In this document: positions 1 to 9,129 of the stretch, piece after piece
Position numbering within the stretch: position 1 is the stretch's first letter
Layout of the letters: each line of letters opens with the position of its first letter
Assembly: GCA_017450685.1 (NCBI GenBank)
Contig: JAFSTB010000001.1
Span: 62,001 to 126,000 of the forward strand
From: Paludibacteraceae bacterium
GTDB taxonomy: Bacteria > Bacteroidota > Bacteroidia > Bacteroidales > Paludibacteraceae
Length of the DNA: 64,000 nt
Direction of reading: 5' to 3'
Program-made: the position numbers and the translations under genes
Notes under the pieces: model-generated
The model's database searches: none
What the model was told of the DNA's origin: nothing
What the model saw: only the letters and a program-made list of their open reading frames with translations

Positions 1-435
1 AGCATATCCTGCCAATGCGCAAGCACCTTCTTGAATACGGGCTCCGCCTGAATCGTTCAAGCCGATGATAGGTGCTCCCAGTTTCATTGCCTGATCCATG
101 ACGTTGCATATCTTCAGAGCCATCGTCTCAGACAGTGAACCGCCAATGACGGTGGCATCCTGTGCGAAAACAAACACCAGACGACCGTCTATAGTACCGC
201 TACCGCATGCAACACCATCACCCAAGAACACTTTTTTCTCCATACCGAAGTCATGACAACGGTGGGTGAGGAACATATTCACTTCTTCAAACGAACCTTC
301 GTCGAGCAACATATTGATACGCTCGCGACAGGTATAACAACCTTTGGCGTGGTGTTTCTCAATGGCTGCTTCGCCACCACCGGCTTTTGCCTTCGCACGG
401 TTGTCGATAAGTTTTTGCAATTTATCGTTATTCAT
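1..435 (-). CDS. mmdA: Acyl-CoA carboxyltransferase (methylmalonyl-CoA decarboxylase / propionyl-CoA carboxylase beta), N-terminal part
   Basis: The C-terminal side lies beyond the window's left edge; 145 codons are visible from the ATG at 433-435. The visible protein starts MNNDKLQKLIDNRAKAKAGG, continues with a CRERINMLLD segment, and then shows GSGTIDGRLVFVFAQD and GLNDSGGARIQEGV, which are hallmarks of the crotonase-fold carboxyltransferase (biotin-dependent acyl-CoA carboxylase beta) family. In the family the enzyme moves CO2 between biotin carrier protein and propionyl/methylmalonyl-CoA. It follows the epimerase gene by 21 bases on the same strand, the usual Bacteroidales arrangement for the succinate-to-propionate route. 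Whether it works as a Na+-pumping decarboxylase or as a carboxylase cannot be told from the fragment. Confidence 0.93.
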   Translation of the reverse strand, partial: MNNDKLQKLIDNRAKAKAGGGEAAIEKHHAKGCYTCRERINMLLDEGSFEEVNMFLTHRCHDFGMEKKVFLGDGVACGSGTIDGRLVFVFAQDATVIGGSLSETMALKICNVMDQAMKLGAPIIGLNDSGGARIQEGACALAGYA

Positions 436-456
436 ATCCACTACAGTTATGTGTTC

Positions 457-870
457 TTACTCGGGTTGTTGGCAAAGTTCGGTGAGCACACCTTTAGTCG
501 ATTTGGGGTGCAGGAAAGCAATCATCAGGTTTTCGGCACCTTTGCGTGGTGCTTTGTCGATGAGTTGAATGCCGGCTGCCTCAGCCTCTTTGAGGGCTTC
601 TTCCACATTCTCCACATTGAAAGCCACGTGGTGAACACCGCCGCGACCACCGTTCTTCTCAATGAACTTGGCAATAGTCGATTCGGGGCATGTAGGCTCC
701 AATAGTTCAATCTTTACCTCTCCTACCTTGAAGAAAGCGGTCTTCACTTTTTGGTCTGCCACTTCCTCAATGCTGTAGCATTTATTACCTGTCAAAAACT
801 CGAAGAAAGGCATAGCCTCTTCCAAACTGGGTACTGCAATACCCAAATGCTCAATGTGAGTAGGTTTCAT
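457..870 (-). CDS. mce: Methylmalonyl-CoA epimerase
   Basis: A 137-residue single-domain protein of the glyoxalase/VOC fold. It opens with THIEHLGIAVPSLEEAMPF, whose His is a metal ligand in the family, and contains GGVHHVAFNVENVEEAL with the second His. Both length and motifs are typical of methylmalonyl-CoA epimerase, which interconverts the (R) and (S) forms of methylmalonyl-CoA between the B12 mutase and the decarboxylase in propionate formation. It is the first gene of a unit that continues into the carboxyltransferase. A strong Bacteroidota-type promoter lies 59 bases upstream of the start. Confidence 0.93.
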   Translation of the reverse strand: MKPTHIEHLGIAVPSLEEAMPFFEFLTGNKCYSIEEVADQKVKTAFFKVGEVKIELLEPTCPESTIAKFIEKNGGRGGVHHVAFNVENVEEALKEAEAAGIQLIDKAPRKGAENLMIAFLHPKSTKGVLTELCQQPE

Positions 871-928
871 AATGTTGTTCTTTTTAACTTTAATTAGTTT
901 ATTCGATGCCGTAAAGCAAAATACGTGG

Positions 929-960
929 CAAAGGTACGGCGATATTTTAGAATGTGCAAA
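929..960 (-). promoter_or_regulatory. Bacteroidota sigma-ABfr-type promoter for mce-mmdA
   Basis: Read on the minus strand, TTTG (957-960) is followed by a 20-base spacer and TACCTTTG (929-936), an exact match to the -33/-7 consensus TTTG-N20-TAnnTTTG. It faces the epimerase gene and is divergent from the tyrS promoter. Confidence 0.85.
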
Positions 961-1045
961 TACTTGCGCAATTTTGATAAAATTGTCATTTTCACTTTAT
1001 AAAGCAGAAGGAAAATAAGGTTTGTGCAAAATTATGCTCACTTTT

Positions 1046-1077
1046 TTTGCCCGATTGAAGAAAAGGTCTTACCTTTG
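1046..1077 (+). promoter_or_regulatory. Bacteroidota-type promoter for tyrS and the genes behind it
   Basis: TTTG (1046-1049), a 20-base spacer and TACCTTTG (1070-1077) form a perfect consensus promoter ending 29 bases before the tyrS ATG. The next V-ATPase genes follow tyrS closely with no promoter that I could see, so they may depend on this one. Confidence 0.87.
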
Positions 1078-1106
1078 CGCGAAAATTTGCATTAGACAAC
1101 GAAAAG

Positions 1107-2402
1107 ATGAATAATTTTGTAGAAGAATTACGCTGGCGCGGTATGTTGCAGGACATCATGCCGGGTACAGAAGAACAATTGAAAAAAGAGATGACCACCG
1201 CATACGTTGGTATTGACCCCACGGCTGACAGTCTGCATATAGGTCATCTGTGCGGCATTATGATGCTCCGCCATTTGCAGCGTTGCGGTCATAAACCCAT
1301 TGCTTTGATAGGTGGTGCCACCGGCATGATTGGCGACCCGAGCGGTAAGTCGGCTGAACGTAACCTGCTGGACGAAAAGACATTAGCGCACAATGTAGCA
1401 CACATAAAAGCACAGTTGGAGAAGTTCCTTGACTTCCATTCCAACGAACCAAACGCTGCCGAACTGGTCAATAACTACGATTGGATGAAAGACTACACTT
1501 TCATCAATTTCACTCGCGACGTGGGCAAACTGATTACCGTCAATTATATGATGGCGAAAGACTCGGTCAAGAAGCGTTTCAACGGTGAGTTTTCGCAAGG
1601 CATGTCCTTCACCGAGTTCACCTATCAGTTGCTGCAAGGCTATGATTTTGTATGGCTTAACGAGCATAAGAACTGCAAGATGCAGATGGGCGGCAGCGAC
1701 CAATGGGGAAATATCACCACCGGTATCGAACTCATGCGTAAGATGAACGGCAATGAGGCTTTTGCCCTCACCTGTCCGCTTATCACCAAAGCCGACGGAG
1801 GTAAGTTCGGCAAAACAGAGTCCGGCAATATATGGCTCGACCGCCGATACACCACCCCATACCGCTTCTATCAGTTCTGGCTCAACGTGAGTGACCAAGA
1901 TGCAGAACGCTATATCAAGATCTTCACATCCTTGGAGAAAGAGGAAATAGAGAGTTTGATAGCCGAGCATCGTGAAGCACCGCACTTACGCCTGCTGCAA
2001 AAACGCCTCGCCAAAGAGGTGACCGTGATGGTACACTCACAAGAAGACTATGAAGCAGCCGTGGAAGCATCCAATATCCTCTTCGGTAACGCCACTGCCG
2101 ACGCACTGCACCGCTTGGACGAAGAGACCTTCCTGCAAGTGTTTGAAGGCGTGGAGAGATATGAGATCTCGCGTCAGGAACTGGAAGCCGGCATTCAGCC
2201 GCTTGACCTGTTAGCCGAACGAACACATATCTTCCCTTCCAAAGGTGAAGCACGAAAGATGATACAAGCCAACGGGTTCTCTCTGAACAAAGAGAAATTG
2301 ACAGACGCACAGTCGCCTATCACCACACAGCACCTGCTTAACAACCGTTATCTGCTCTTCCAAAAAGGCAAAAAGAACTATTATTTGGTCACTTGCCTAT
2401 AA
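1107..2402 (+). CDS. tyrS: Tyrosyl-tRNA synthetase
   Basis: A 431-residue class I aminoacyl-tRNA synthetase that charges tRNA-Tyr with tyrosine in the cytoplasm. The HIGH motif is at residues 44-47 ([10 protein letters not shown]) and the KMSKS-equivalent at 233-237 (KFGKT), the usual form in bacterial TyrRS. An S4-type RNA-binding domain fills the last ~70 residues (segment [19 protein letters not shown]). The length is normal. The stop codon is 29 bases before the V-ATPase E start, so tyrS is probably the first gene of the transcript carrying V-ATPase E, DUF2764 and A. Confidence 0.97.
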   Translation: MNNFVEELRWRGMLQDIMPGTEEQLKKEMTTAYVGIDPTADSLHIGHLCGIMMLRHLQRCGHKPIALIGGATGMIGDPSGKSAERNLLDEKTLAHNVAHIKAQLEKFLDFHSNEPNAAELVNNYDWMKDYTFINFTRDVGKLITVNYMMAKDSVKKRFNGEFSQGMSFTEFTYQLLQGYDFVWLNEHKNCKMQMGGSDQWGNITTGIELMRKMNGNEAFALTCPLITKADGGKFGKTESGNIWLDRRYTTPYRFYQFWLNVSDQDAERYIKIFTSLEKEEIESLIAEHREAPHLRLLQKRLAKEVTVMVHSQEDYEAAVEASNILFGNATADALHRLDEETFLQVFEGVERYEISRQELEAGIQPLDLLAERTHIFPSKGEARKMIQANGFSLNKEKLTDAQSPITTQHLLNNRYLLFQKGKKNYYLVTCL

Positions 2403-2431
2403 CTCTGCACAAAATAAAAAACCATAGAGAT

Positions 2432-3016
2432 ATGAAACTTGAAGAACTAACCGAGAAGATCTATGCCGAAGGCGTAGAGAAAGGAACGAAAAAGGCTCAA
2501 GCCATCGTTGCTCAAGCCGAAGAGAAAGCCGCCGCTATCATTGCTGCAGCCGAACAGACAGCCAAAGAGCGCATCGCACAGGCAGAACAAGCGGCTGCCG
2601 AGTTGGACAAGAACACACGCAGCGAACTGCGTTTGTTTGCCGAACAGAGCGTAAACGCATTGCGCACCGAAGTGGCTAACCTCATCACCGGTGCCATCGC
2701 TACCGACAACATCAAAGCCGCCACTGCCGACAAAGACTTTATGCAACAAGTCATAATGAAGATGGCTCAGACAATGGCTCAAACAGGTACGGTCACCATC
2801 GAGGCAAAAGATGCTCAAGCACTCAAAACCTATTTCTCTGCCAATGCCAAAGCCCTGCTCGACAAAGGTGTGCGCATAGAAGAGGTGAAAGGTCTGAAAA
2901 CCGACTTCCAGATCCGTCCGGAAAAAGGCGGCTACAAGTTAGCCTTCGGCGAACAAGAGTTCGTGGCTTATTTCAAAGAGTTCCTGCGTCCGGGTTTAGT
3001 TGAAATGTTGTTCTGA
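2432..3016 (+). CDS. ntpE: V-type ATPase subunit E
   Basis: A 194-residue protein from the ATG at 2432; an in-frame TTG further up lies inside tyrS and is less likely. The N-terminal half is a long alanine/glutamate-rich helix (AQAIVAQAEEKAAAIIAAAE), the coiled coil of the peripheral stalk, followed by a compact C-terminal domain that caps the stalk on the catalytic head. In V/A-type ATPases, E joins the A3B3 head to the membrane part. It is followed after 2 bases by the DUF2764 gene and then the catalytic A subunit, the standard Bacteroidales order. The B, D, I and K genes are about 54 kb away on the other strand. Confidence 0.9.
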   Translation: MKLEELTEKIYAEGVEKGTKKAQAIVAQAEEKAAAIIAAAEQTAKERIAQAEQAAAELDKNTRSELRLFAEQSVNALRTEVANLITGAIATDNIKAATADKDFMQQVIMKMAQTMAQTGTVTIEAKDAQALKTYFSANAKALLDKGVRIEEVKGLKTDFQIRPEKGGYKLAFGEQEFVAYFKEFLRPGLVEMLF

Positions 3017-3018
3017 CT

Positions 3019-3741
3019 ATGGGATACGAATGTCTATTAACAGGTCTTCCCGAACTGCAAGCAGGCGCAGAGAGTACACTGAGCAATGAAGCATTGCTCG
3101 AGTTGCTCAATGACAGTCTGACCGACAAGGACAAAAAGCAGTTGGACCTGCTGCGTATGAAAGCCGACGATGAACGCATACTCGCGCTCCAAGAGCAGTA
3201 TGACGACTCTATCGTCGGTCGTCCCGCTTGGTGGGAAGACGTAAGAGACGCACTCTCCGAAGAAGATCTGCGCACACAACTGCTCTATGAATACGGCAAA
3301 AAGCACGGCATAGGGTTCGTCAAACGCTGGTTCGAGTACAACCAAGATGTCAATAATATCCTCGTTGCCACCATCTGCCGCAAACACGGATTCGAAGTGA
3401 GCCGCGCTATAGTGGGCGACAACGAAGTGGCACAGATACTCCGACGCAACCTCCCACAGAAAGACTTTGGCTTGGCAGGAGTGATAGACAACCTGGCAGA
3501 GGTGATGGCATTAGTGGAGATAGAGAACCTAATGCAGCGCGAAAAACAACAGGACGCTTTGCGCTTCGAGTGGCTCGACGAACAGACACGTTTCATCCAC
3601 TTCTCCGTTGAGAACGTTCTTGCCTACTACCTGCAAAACAGTATGCTCCGCCGTTGGGCTAACCTCACGGTGGAAGAGGGCGAACAGGTGTTCCGCACTA
3701 TGGTCGCCGATATGAAAAAAGGAATACAACTCACCGAATAA
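3019..3741 (+). CDS. DUF2764 family protein of the V-ATPase operon (possible subunit C-like)
   Basis: A 240-residue, mostly helical soluble protein starting MGYECLLTGLPELQAG. It sits between the E and A genes, 2 bases after the first and 14 before the second. A DUF2764 protein is a constant member of V-ATPase operons in Bacteroidota. The operon has no recognisable subunit C gene, and this position and helical character suggest the protein could do the job of C/d, linking rotor and ring. That role is inference; I see no catalytic motif. The phrase GRPAWWEDVRDAL and a charged helical C-terminus are the most distinctive parts. Confidence 0.8.
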   Translation: MGYECLLTGLPELQAGAESTLSNEALLELLNDSLTDKDKKQLDLLRMKADDERILALQEQYDDSIVGRPAWWEDVRDALSEEDLRTQLLYEYGKKHGIGFVKRWFEYNQDVNNILVATICRKHGFEVSRAIVGDNEVAQILRRNLPQKDFGLAGVIDNLAEVMALVEIENLMQREKQQDALRFEWLDEQTRFIHFSVENVLAYYLQNSMLRRWANLTVEEGEQVFRTMVADMKKGIQLTE

Positions 3742-3755
3742 TACTTACACATAAT

Positions 3756-5513
3756 ATGACAACCGGAAAAGTGAAAGGCATCATCGCCAACCTCGTCACC
3801 GTTGAGGTGGATGGTGCAGTGGCACAAAACGAGATTGCCTATATCAGCGTGGGCGACACCCGCTTGATGGCAGAAGTGATTAAAGTGACAGGCGATAACG
3901 TCTATGTCCAAGTGTTTGAATCGACCCGCGGACTGAAAGTGGGCAACTTAGTGGAGTTCACCGGTCACATGCTCGAAGTGACCCTCGGTCCGGGTCTGCT
4001 CAGCCGTAACTACGACGGCTTGCAGAACGACCTGGACAGACTGACAGGTGTCTTCCTCAAACGAGGCGAGTACAACTACCCCCTCGACAAAGACAAACAG
4101 TGGGACTTCCAACCCTTAGCCAAAGTGGGCGACAAAGTGGAAGCAGCCGCTTGGTTGGGTGAAGTGGACGAAAACCACCAACCACACAAGATAATGGTGC
4201 CATTCGTAATGGAAGGTACATACACCGTTAAAAACATCGTACCCGCCGGCAAGTATCGCATAGAAGATACCATCGCTATCCTTACCGACAGTCAAGGTCA
4301 GGACCATATAGTGACGATGGTGCAGAAATGGCCCGTGAAAAAAGCCATCCTCGCCTATAAGTCCAAACCGCGTCCTTTCAAACTGTTAGAGACAGGCGTG
4401 CGCACTATCGACACAGCCAACCCCATCTGCGAAGGCGGCACAGGCTTTATCCCCGGTCCGTTCGGCACCGGTAAGACAGTGCTCCAACACGCCATCTCCA
4501 AGCAAGCCGAAGCCGACATCGTCATCATCGCTGCCTGCGGCGAACGCGCCAACGAGGTGGTGGAGACCTTCACCGAGTTCCCCGAACTGGAAGACCCGCA
4601 CACCGGCAGAAAACTGATGGAACGTACCATCATCATCGCCAACACCTCTAATATGCCGGTGGCATCACGTGAAGCCTCCGTCTATACCTCAATGACCATC
4701 GCCGAATACTACCGCTCTATGGGTCTGCGCGTACTGCTTATGGCCGACTCCACCTCACGTTGGGCTCAGGCTCTGCGAGAGATGTCCAACCGTATGGAAG
4801 AGTTGCCCGGACAAGATGCCTTCCCAATGGACCTCTCATCCATCATCGGCTCCTTCTACGCCAGAGCAGGATATGTATATCTGAACAACGGCAAAACAGG
4901 TTCAGTCACCTTCCTCGGCACCGTCTCACCAGCCGGAGGTAACCTCAAAGAACCTGTCACCGAAGGAACAAAGAAAGTGGCTCGATGCTTCTACGCTCTC
5001 GAACAAAACCGCGCCGACCATAAACGCTATCCCGCCGTCAACCCCATCGACTCATACTCTAAATATATAGAGTACCCCGAGTTTGAGGAGTATATGACCA
5101 AACTCATTGACAAAGACTGGCTGCCGAAAGTGAACCGCATGAAGACCTATCTCCAACGCGGAAAAGAGATTCAGGAACAAATCAATATCCTCGGCGATGA
5201 CGGCGTACCAGTTGACTACCACGAAGAGTTCTGGAAATCAGAAGTCATAGACTTCGTCATTCTGCAACAAGACGCATTTGATAAAATCGACGCCGTTTGT
5301 CCGCTCGAACGCCAACGCTATATGCTTGACATAGTAATGGATATATGCCGACACGACTATAACTTCGATAACTTCAACGACGTAAGCGAATACTTCAAAC
5401 GCGTTATCAACTACTGCAAACAGATGAACTACTCGGAGTTCCATTCCGACACGTTCAATGAGTACGAACAGAAACTGAATGACCTGCTCAAAGAAAAACA
5501 AATAGCAGCATAA
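3756..5513 (+). CDS. ntpA: V-type ATPase catalytic subunit A
   Basis: A 585-residue catalytic subunit of the V/A-type ATPase head. The Walker A motif GPFGTGKT is at residues 234-241, and the catalytic region continues with IIAACGERANEVVETF and LMADSTSRWAQALREM. The non-homologous insertion typical of A subunits lies before the P-loop (around PHKIMVPFVMEGTYTVKN). It hydrolyses or makes ATP at three sites with B subunits. It is the last V-ATPase gene on this strand: a palindromic repeat and then ubiE follow where the B subunit gene would normally be. The B gene is at 61971-63296 on the opposite strand. Confidence 0.96.
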   Translation: MTTGKVKGIIANLVTVEVDGAVAQNEIAYISVGDTRLMAEVIKVTGDNVYVQVFESTRGLKVGNLVEFTGHMLEVTLGPGLLSRNYDGLQNDLDRLTGVFLKRGEYNYPLDKDKQWDFQPLAKVGDKVEAAAWLGEVDENHQPHKIMVPFVMEGTYTVKNIVPAGKYRIEDTIAILTDSQGQDHIVTMVQKWPVKKAILAYKSKPRPFKLLETGVRTIDTANPICEGGTGFIPGPFGTGKTVLQHAISKQAEADIVIIAACGERANEVVETFTEFPELEDPHTGRKLMERTIIIANTSNMPVASREASVYTSMTIAEYYRSMGLRVLLMADSTSRWAQALREMSNRMEELPGQDAFPMDLSSIIGSFYARAGYVYLNNGKTGSVTFLGTVSPAGGNLKEPVTEGTKKVARCFYALEQNRADHKRYPAVNPIDSYSKYIEYPEFEEYMTKLIDKDWLPKVNRMKTYLQRGKEIQEQINILGDDGVPVDYHEEFWKSEVIDFVILQQDAFDKIDAVCPLERQRYMLDIVMDICRHDYNFDNFNDVSEYFKRVINYCKQMNYSEFHSDTFNEYEQKLNDLLKEKQIAA

Positions 5514-5527
5514 CACACCTTATAAAA

Positions 5528-5557
5528 CGTAGAGCCATAGCGCGCTATGGCTCTACG
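5528..5557. repeat. Perfect 30-bp palindrome, REP-like element or terminator
   Basis: A perfect self-complementary 30-base sequence with arms of 15 bases, starting CGTAGAGCCATAGCG and centred between 5542 and 5543. It lies 14 bases after the ntpA stop and 17 bases before the ubiE start. There is no T-run, so it is not a classic intrinsic terminator. The outer bases TAGAG...CTCTA are shared with the hairpin at 55671-55698, which suggests members of one dispersed palindromic repeat family. Confidence 0.7.
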
Positions 5558-5574
5558 CTACAATAAATGGCTCA

Positions 5575-6297
5575 ATGACACCGACACAAGCCGCACAAAC
5601 AAAAAAGAACATAGGCAGCCTCTTCGACAGAATAGCACCTTCCTACGATAAATTCAACCACGTCACGTCACTCAATATCGACCGCTACTGGCGACAATAT
5701 GCCGTCAAGCAAATGCATAAACATCAACAAGTGTTAGACGTGGCTATAGGAACGGCTGACCTCGCCATCGAAATGCTCCGACAAGGCAAAGCCACACATG
5801 TACAAGGCATTGACCTTAGTCAGGAAATGATGACTATAGGCAAACAAAAAGCAGAGCGGTTTTTTGCCAAACAAACTGACAGTCAATCCCTCAGCGTCGA
5901 TTTTATGCTTGCCAATGCTCAAGCAATGCCTTTTGATGATAATAGTTTTGATGCTGTCACTTGTGCCTTCGGTGTTCGCAATTTTGCCGACTTGGATGCC
6001 GGACTGAAAGAGATGCACCGAGTAATGAAAAAGGATGGCGAACTGCTTATCTTGGAGTTCTCCTACCCTACTAACCTACTGATAAGATGGGGGTATAACC
6101 TCTATTTCTCATACGTTCTGCCATTGATAGGACGACTGATGAGTAAAGATAAAAAGGCATATACCTATTTAAACCAGTCGGTCAAACAGTTTCCCTATGG
6201 TGAAAAGTTGGTAGAGCGACTAAAGAAAGCAGGCTTTGACAACATCACCTTTCAACCTCTCACCTTCGGCATCGCAACCCTCTATCAAGCACACTAA
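5575..6297 (+). CDS. ubiE: Demethylmenaquinone methyltransferase
   Basis: A 240-residue SAM-dependent methyltransferase. The family signature is clear: IGSLFDRIAPSYDKFNHVTS near the N-terminus, SAM-binding motif I VLDVAIGTADLAIEM, then FDAVTCAFGVRNFADLDAGL, and a conserved C-terminal block with FPYGEKLVERLKKAGF. It catalyses the last step of menaquinone synthesis, methylating demethylmenaquinone at the membrane. UbiE can also act on ubiquinone precursors, but menaquinone is the expected product in Bacteroidales. It is the first gene after the break in the V-ATPase operon. Confidence 0.95.
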   Translation: MTPTQAAQTKKNIGSLFDRIAPSYDKFNHVTSLNIDRYWRQYAVKQMHKHQQVLDVAIGTADLAIEMLRQGKATHVQGIDLSQEMMTIGKQKAERFFAKQTDSQSLSVDFMLANAQAMPFDDNSFDAVTCAFGVRNFADLDAGLKEMHRVMKKDGELLILEFSYPTNLLIRWGYNLYFSYVLPLIGRLMSKDKKAYTYLNQSVKQFPYGEKLVERLKKAGFDNITFQPLTFGIATLYQAH

Positions 6298-6302
6298 ACT
6301 AA

Positions 6303-6340
6303 AAACTCTCAACTCAAAAACTTCTCTAAACTCTCAACTC
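6303..6340. repeat. Short direct repeats in the ubiE-yhcH spacer
   Basis: The 13-mer AAACTCTCAACTC occurs at 6303-6315 and again at 6328-6340 (25-base period), within a 59-base spacer made almost wholly of A, C and T. No gene, promoter or terminator is visible in it. Confidence 0.5.
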
Positions 6341-6356
6341 TAAACTAAAAACCAGT

Positions 6357-6815
6357 ATGATTCTCGATAAGATTGAAAACGCTGATCTCTATTTCGACAG
6401 CGTACCCGGTATGGAACGCTTTATGCAGTTCTTCAACGACAACGATTTAGAAACCTTCCCCGCAGGCAAACTGCGTTTGGACGGTGACGACCTCTTTATC
6501 AACATCATCGACCTTAACAGTCGTCCGAAAAAAGAGGTGCCAATGGAAGCACACCGCGACTATATAGACATACAAGTGCCTCTTACTGCCACTGAAACAA
6601 TGGGTTATAAAGCACAAGAAGACTGTCAGGAAATGTTGCAAGAGTACGACGAAGGCAAAGACCTCGAACTATATAACGACGAATCGGTGGCAGAGTTTCA
6701 AGTGCCGGTAGGCTACTTCGCAGTGTTCTTCCCCTCCGACGGTCACCGTCCGGGGCTCATTCCCGAAGGCACTAAACTGCGCAAACTGATAGTCAAGACA
6801 CGAGTACAGCAATAA
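6357..6815 (+). CDS. YhcH/YjgK/YiaL family protein (DUF386)
   Basis: A 152-residue cupin-like protein of the YhcH/YjgK/YiaL family, recognised from the DYIDIQVPLTATETMGY block and the metal-site region VGYFAVFFPSDGHRPGL with its conserved His. Members have been linked to sugar-acid and sialic acid catabolism, some as anomerases of N-glycolyl/acetyl-neuraminate, and others are annotated as beta-galactosidase subunit beta. Here it is followed after 12 bases by glgB, so a role in carbohydrate handling is plausible, but the substrate cannot be told. Confidence 0.82.
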   Translation: MILDKIENADLYFDSVPGMERFMQFFNDNDLETFPAGKLRLDGDDLFINIIDLNSRPKKEVPMEAHRDYIDIQVPLTATETMGYKAQEDCQEMLQEYDEGKDLELYNDESVAEFQVPVGYFAVFFPSDGHRPGLIPEGTKLRKLIVKTRVQQ

Positions 6816-6827
6816 AAACATACAACC

Positions 6828-8927
6828 ATGAAACGCACAAAACAACCCACTACCCTTCCCCTCGTACAAAGCGACCCTTACTTGCAACCATATAAGGATG
6901 CCATACAAGCCAGGTACGACTATGCACAACTAAGGGAGAAAGAACTGACAGGCGGACAACCTCTCTCACAATGGGCTAACGGATATATGTATTTCGGTTT
7001 GCACCACCTCTTGGGCAATAATGCAACCAAAGGTCAGTGGGTGTTGCGCGAATGGGCTCCCAATGCCACCGCTATCTATGTCAAAGGTGACATGAACGGC
7101 TGGCAAAAAACAGAAGACTACCGCCTGCAACCGATAGGCAACGGAGTATGGGAAGGAGTGTTTGACCAAGACGCTTTCCAACACGGACAACTGTTCAAAC
7201 TGTTAGTGGAATGGCAAGGCGGCTACGGCGAACGCATACCGTCATACGCCTTCCGAGTGGTACAAGACGAACAGACAAAGATCTTCTCCGCTCAAGTATG
7301 GGACATACACTCCGACACAAACATCGTGCCCGAACAAGAGAAAAAACGCACCGCCAGACTACCTAAAGCAGGCGACCCGCTCTTCATCTACGAATGTCAT
7401 ATAGGTATGGCTGGCGAAGAAGAGAAAGTGTCGTCCTACGAAGAGTTTCGCACACGGGTGCTGCCACGGGTAGCCAAGTTAGGATACAACTGCTTGCAGA
7501 TAATGGCTGTGCAAGAACACCCTTACTATGGCAGTTTCGGCTATCACGTAAGCAACTTCTTCGCTGCCTCATCACGCTTCGGAACACCCGAAGAACTGAA
7601 AGCACTCATACAAGACGCACATAGCAGAGGCATAGCAGTGATAATGGATATAGTCCATTCACACGCCGTAAAAAATGAATTGGAAGGGTTGGGCAATTTT
7701 GACGGCACACCCTACCAATATTTCCACGACGGCGGCAGACGCGAACACCCCGCTTGGGATAGTCTGTGCTTCAACTACGGCAAAACGGAAGTGATGCACT
7801 TCCTGCTCTCCAACTGCAAGTTCTGGCTCGATGTTTACGACTTCGACGGCTTCCGCTTCGACGGTGTAACCAGTATGATGTATCTCAGTCACGGCTTAGG
7901 CGAAGACTTCAACGGATACACTTCCTACTTCAACGGCAACGAAGACGGAGATGCCATCTGCTACCTCACACTGGCTAACAAACTGATACACGAAGTGAAA
8001 AAAGATGCCATCACCATCGCCGAAGATATGTCAGGTATGCCCGGACTGGCACGAAAAGTGGAAGATGGAGGCATGGGCTTCGACTTCAGATTGGCTATGG
8101 GAATACCTGACTTCTGGATCAAATATATCAAAGAAGTGAAAGATGAAGACTGGAAAGCAGGACATATATTCTACGAGATGACCAACCGCCGACAAGACGA
8201 AAAAACCATCTCCTACGCCGAGAGTCACGACCAAGCACTCGTGGGCGACAAGACCATCATCTTCCGACTTATCGACTCCGATATGTACTGGCACTTCGAA
8301 CACGGACACTCCACTTATATGGTTGACCGAGGCATAGCCCTACATAAGATGATACGACTGATAACAGCCTCCACCATCAACGGCGGTTATCTCACCTTTA
8401 TGGGTAACGAGTTCGGACATCCCGAATGGATCGACTTCCCAAGACAAGGCAACGGCTGGAGTTATAAATATGCCCGCCGACAATGGTCTCTCGTAGATAA
8501 TAAACACTACTACTTTGCCGACCTTAACCGCTTTGATGATAAGATGGTACACCTGCTTCGCCAAACCATCAAACCCGTCAAAGACAACAACGGCAGACAT
8601 CTGCCGTGGATATACAAACTGGCGGACAATGAAGGCGACCAAGTGGTGGCATACCAACGAGGCGACCTCGTGTTCGTCTTCAACTGGAACGGACAACAGT
8701 CGTTCGCCGACTATGGCATTCTCGCACCCGAAGGGAAATACAAAGTGGTGCTTAACACCGACAGCAAAGAGTTTGCAGGTTTTGGCTCGGCAGACGATAA
8801 AGTGGAACACTTCACCGAGCACGACCCACTTTACGCTGAACCTGACCCCTATTCGGGTTTAACCAAAGGATGGCTCAAACTATACCTGCCCGCAAGAAGT
8901 GCCGTCGTCCTCAAAAAAATGAAATAA
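6828..8927 (+). CDS. glgB: 1,4-alpha-glucan branching enzyme
   Basis: A 699-residue glycogen branching enzyme. It has an N-terminal CBM48-like beta-sandwich (WVLREWAPNATAIYVKGDMN), a GH13 catalytic barrel and a C-terminal beta domain. The catalytic residues are visible: nucleophile D345 in GFRFDGVTSMMY, acid/base E399 in TIAEDMSG, and the third Asp in ESHDQALVGDKT. It cuts alpha-1,4 chains and re-attaches them in alpha-1,6 linkage during glycogen synthesis in the cytoplasm. The sequence is of the type closer to eukaryotic branching enzymes (FGYHVSNFFA, YAESHDQALVGDKT) than to the E. coli enzyme, as is usual in Bacteroidota. Confidence 0.96.
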   Translation: MKRTKQPTTLPLVQSDPYLQPYKDAIQARYDYAQLREKELTGGQPLSQWANGYMYFGLHHLLGNNATKGQWVLREWAPNATAIYVKGDMNGWQKTEDYRLQPIGNGVWEGVFDQDAFQHGQLFKLLVEWQGGYGERIPSYAFRVVQDEQTKIFSAQVWDIHSDTNIVPEQEKKRTARLPKAGDPLFIYECHIGMAGEEEKVSSYEEFRTRVLPRVAKLGYNCLQIMAVQEHPYYGSFGYHVSNFFAASSRFGTPEELKALIQDAHSRGIAVIMDIVHSHAVKNELEGLGNFDGTPYQYFHDGGRREHPAWDSLCFNYGKTEVMHFLLSNCKFWLDVYDFDGFRFDGVTSMMYLSHGLGEDFNGYTSYFNGNEDGDAICYLTLANKLIHEVKKDAITIAEDMSGMPGLARKVEDGGMGFDFRLAMGIPDFWIKYIKEVKDEDWKAGHIFYEMTNRRQDEKTISYAESHDQALVGDKTIIFRLIDSDMYWHFEHGHSTYMVDRGIALHKMIRLITASTINGGYLTFMGNEFGHPEWIDFPRQGNGWSYKYARRQWSLVDNKHYYFADLNRFDDKMVHLLRQTIKPVKDNNGRHLPWIYKLADNEGDQVVAYQRGDLVFVFNWNGQQSFADYGILAPEGKYKVVLNTDSKEFAGFGSADDKVEHFTEHDPLYAEPDPYSGLTKGWLKLYLPARSAVVLKKMK

Positions 8928-8961
8928 CATAAGATTTGTCAAAATAATAACACAACAAGTT

Positions 8962-9129
8962 ATGAAAAACGTATTAAAACTACTCGGCATCGTGCTGGTA
9001 TTAGCAGGCGTCGTTTGCCTCGCTGTGTATGAAATGAAAGTGCCATCTAACTCTCTGCTCGTTACCGCACTTGTTCTCGAAGTGGTCGGCATCTTAGGCT
9101 TCTCACTCGTTAACCGCTTCATCGACTGA
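8962..9129 (+). CDS. Small membrane protein, 55 residues, unknown
   Basis: A 55-codon gene starting MKNVLKLLGIVLVLAGVVCL and ending LVNRFID. It has two hydrophobic segments (about residues 5-22 and 31-49) joined by the short polar stretch YEMKVPSNS, so it should be a two-helix inner-membrane hairpin. Its TGA overlaps the folB ATG by one base (TGATG), the kind of coupling seen for real genes, and it starts 34 bases after glgB. I do not recognise a named family beyond general small Bacteroidales membrane proteins. Confidence 0.75.
   Translation: MKNVLKLLGIVLVLAGVVCLAVYEMKVPSNSLLVTALVLEVVGILGFSLVNRFID

Noticed and set aside
871..1106. Possible small RNA or tRNA in the mce-tyrS spacer
   Set aside because: The spacer is explained by two divergent promoters; no cloverleaf or stable structure was seen.
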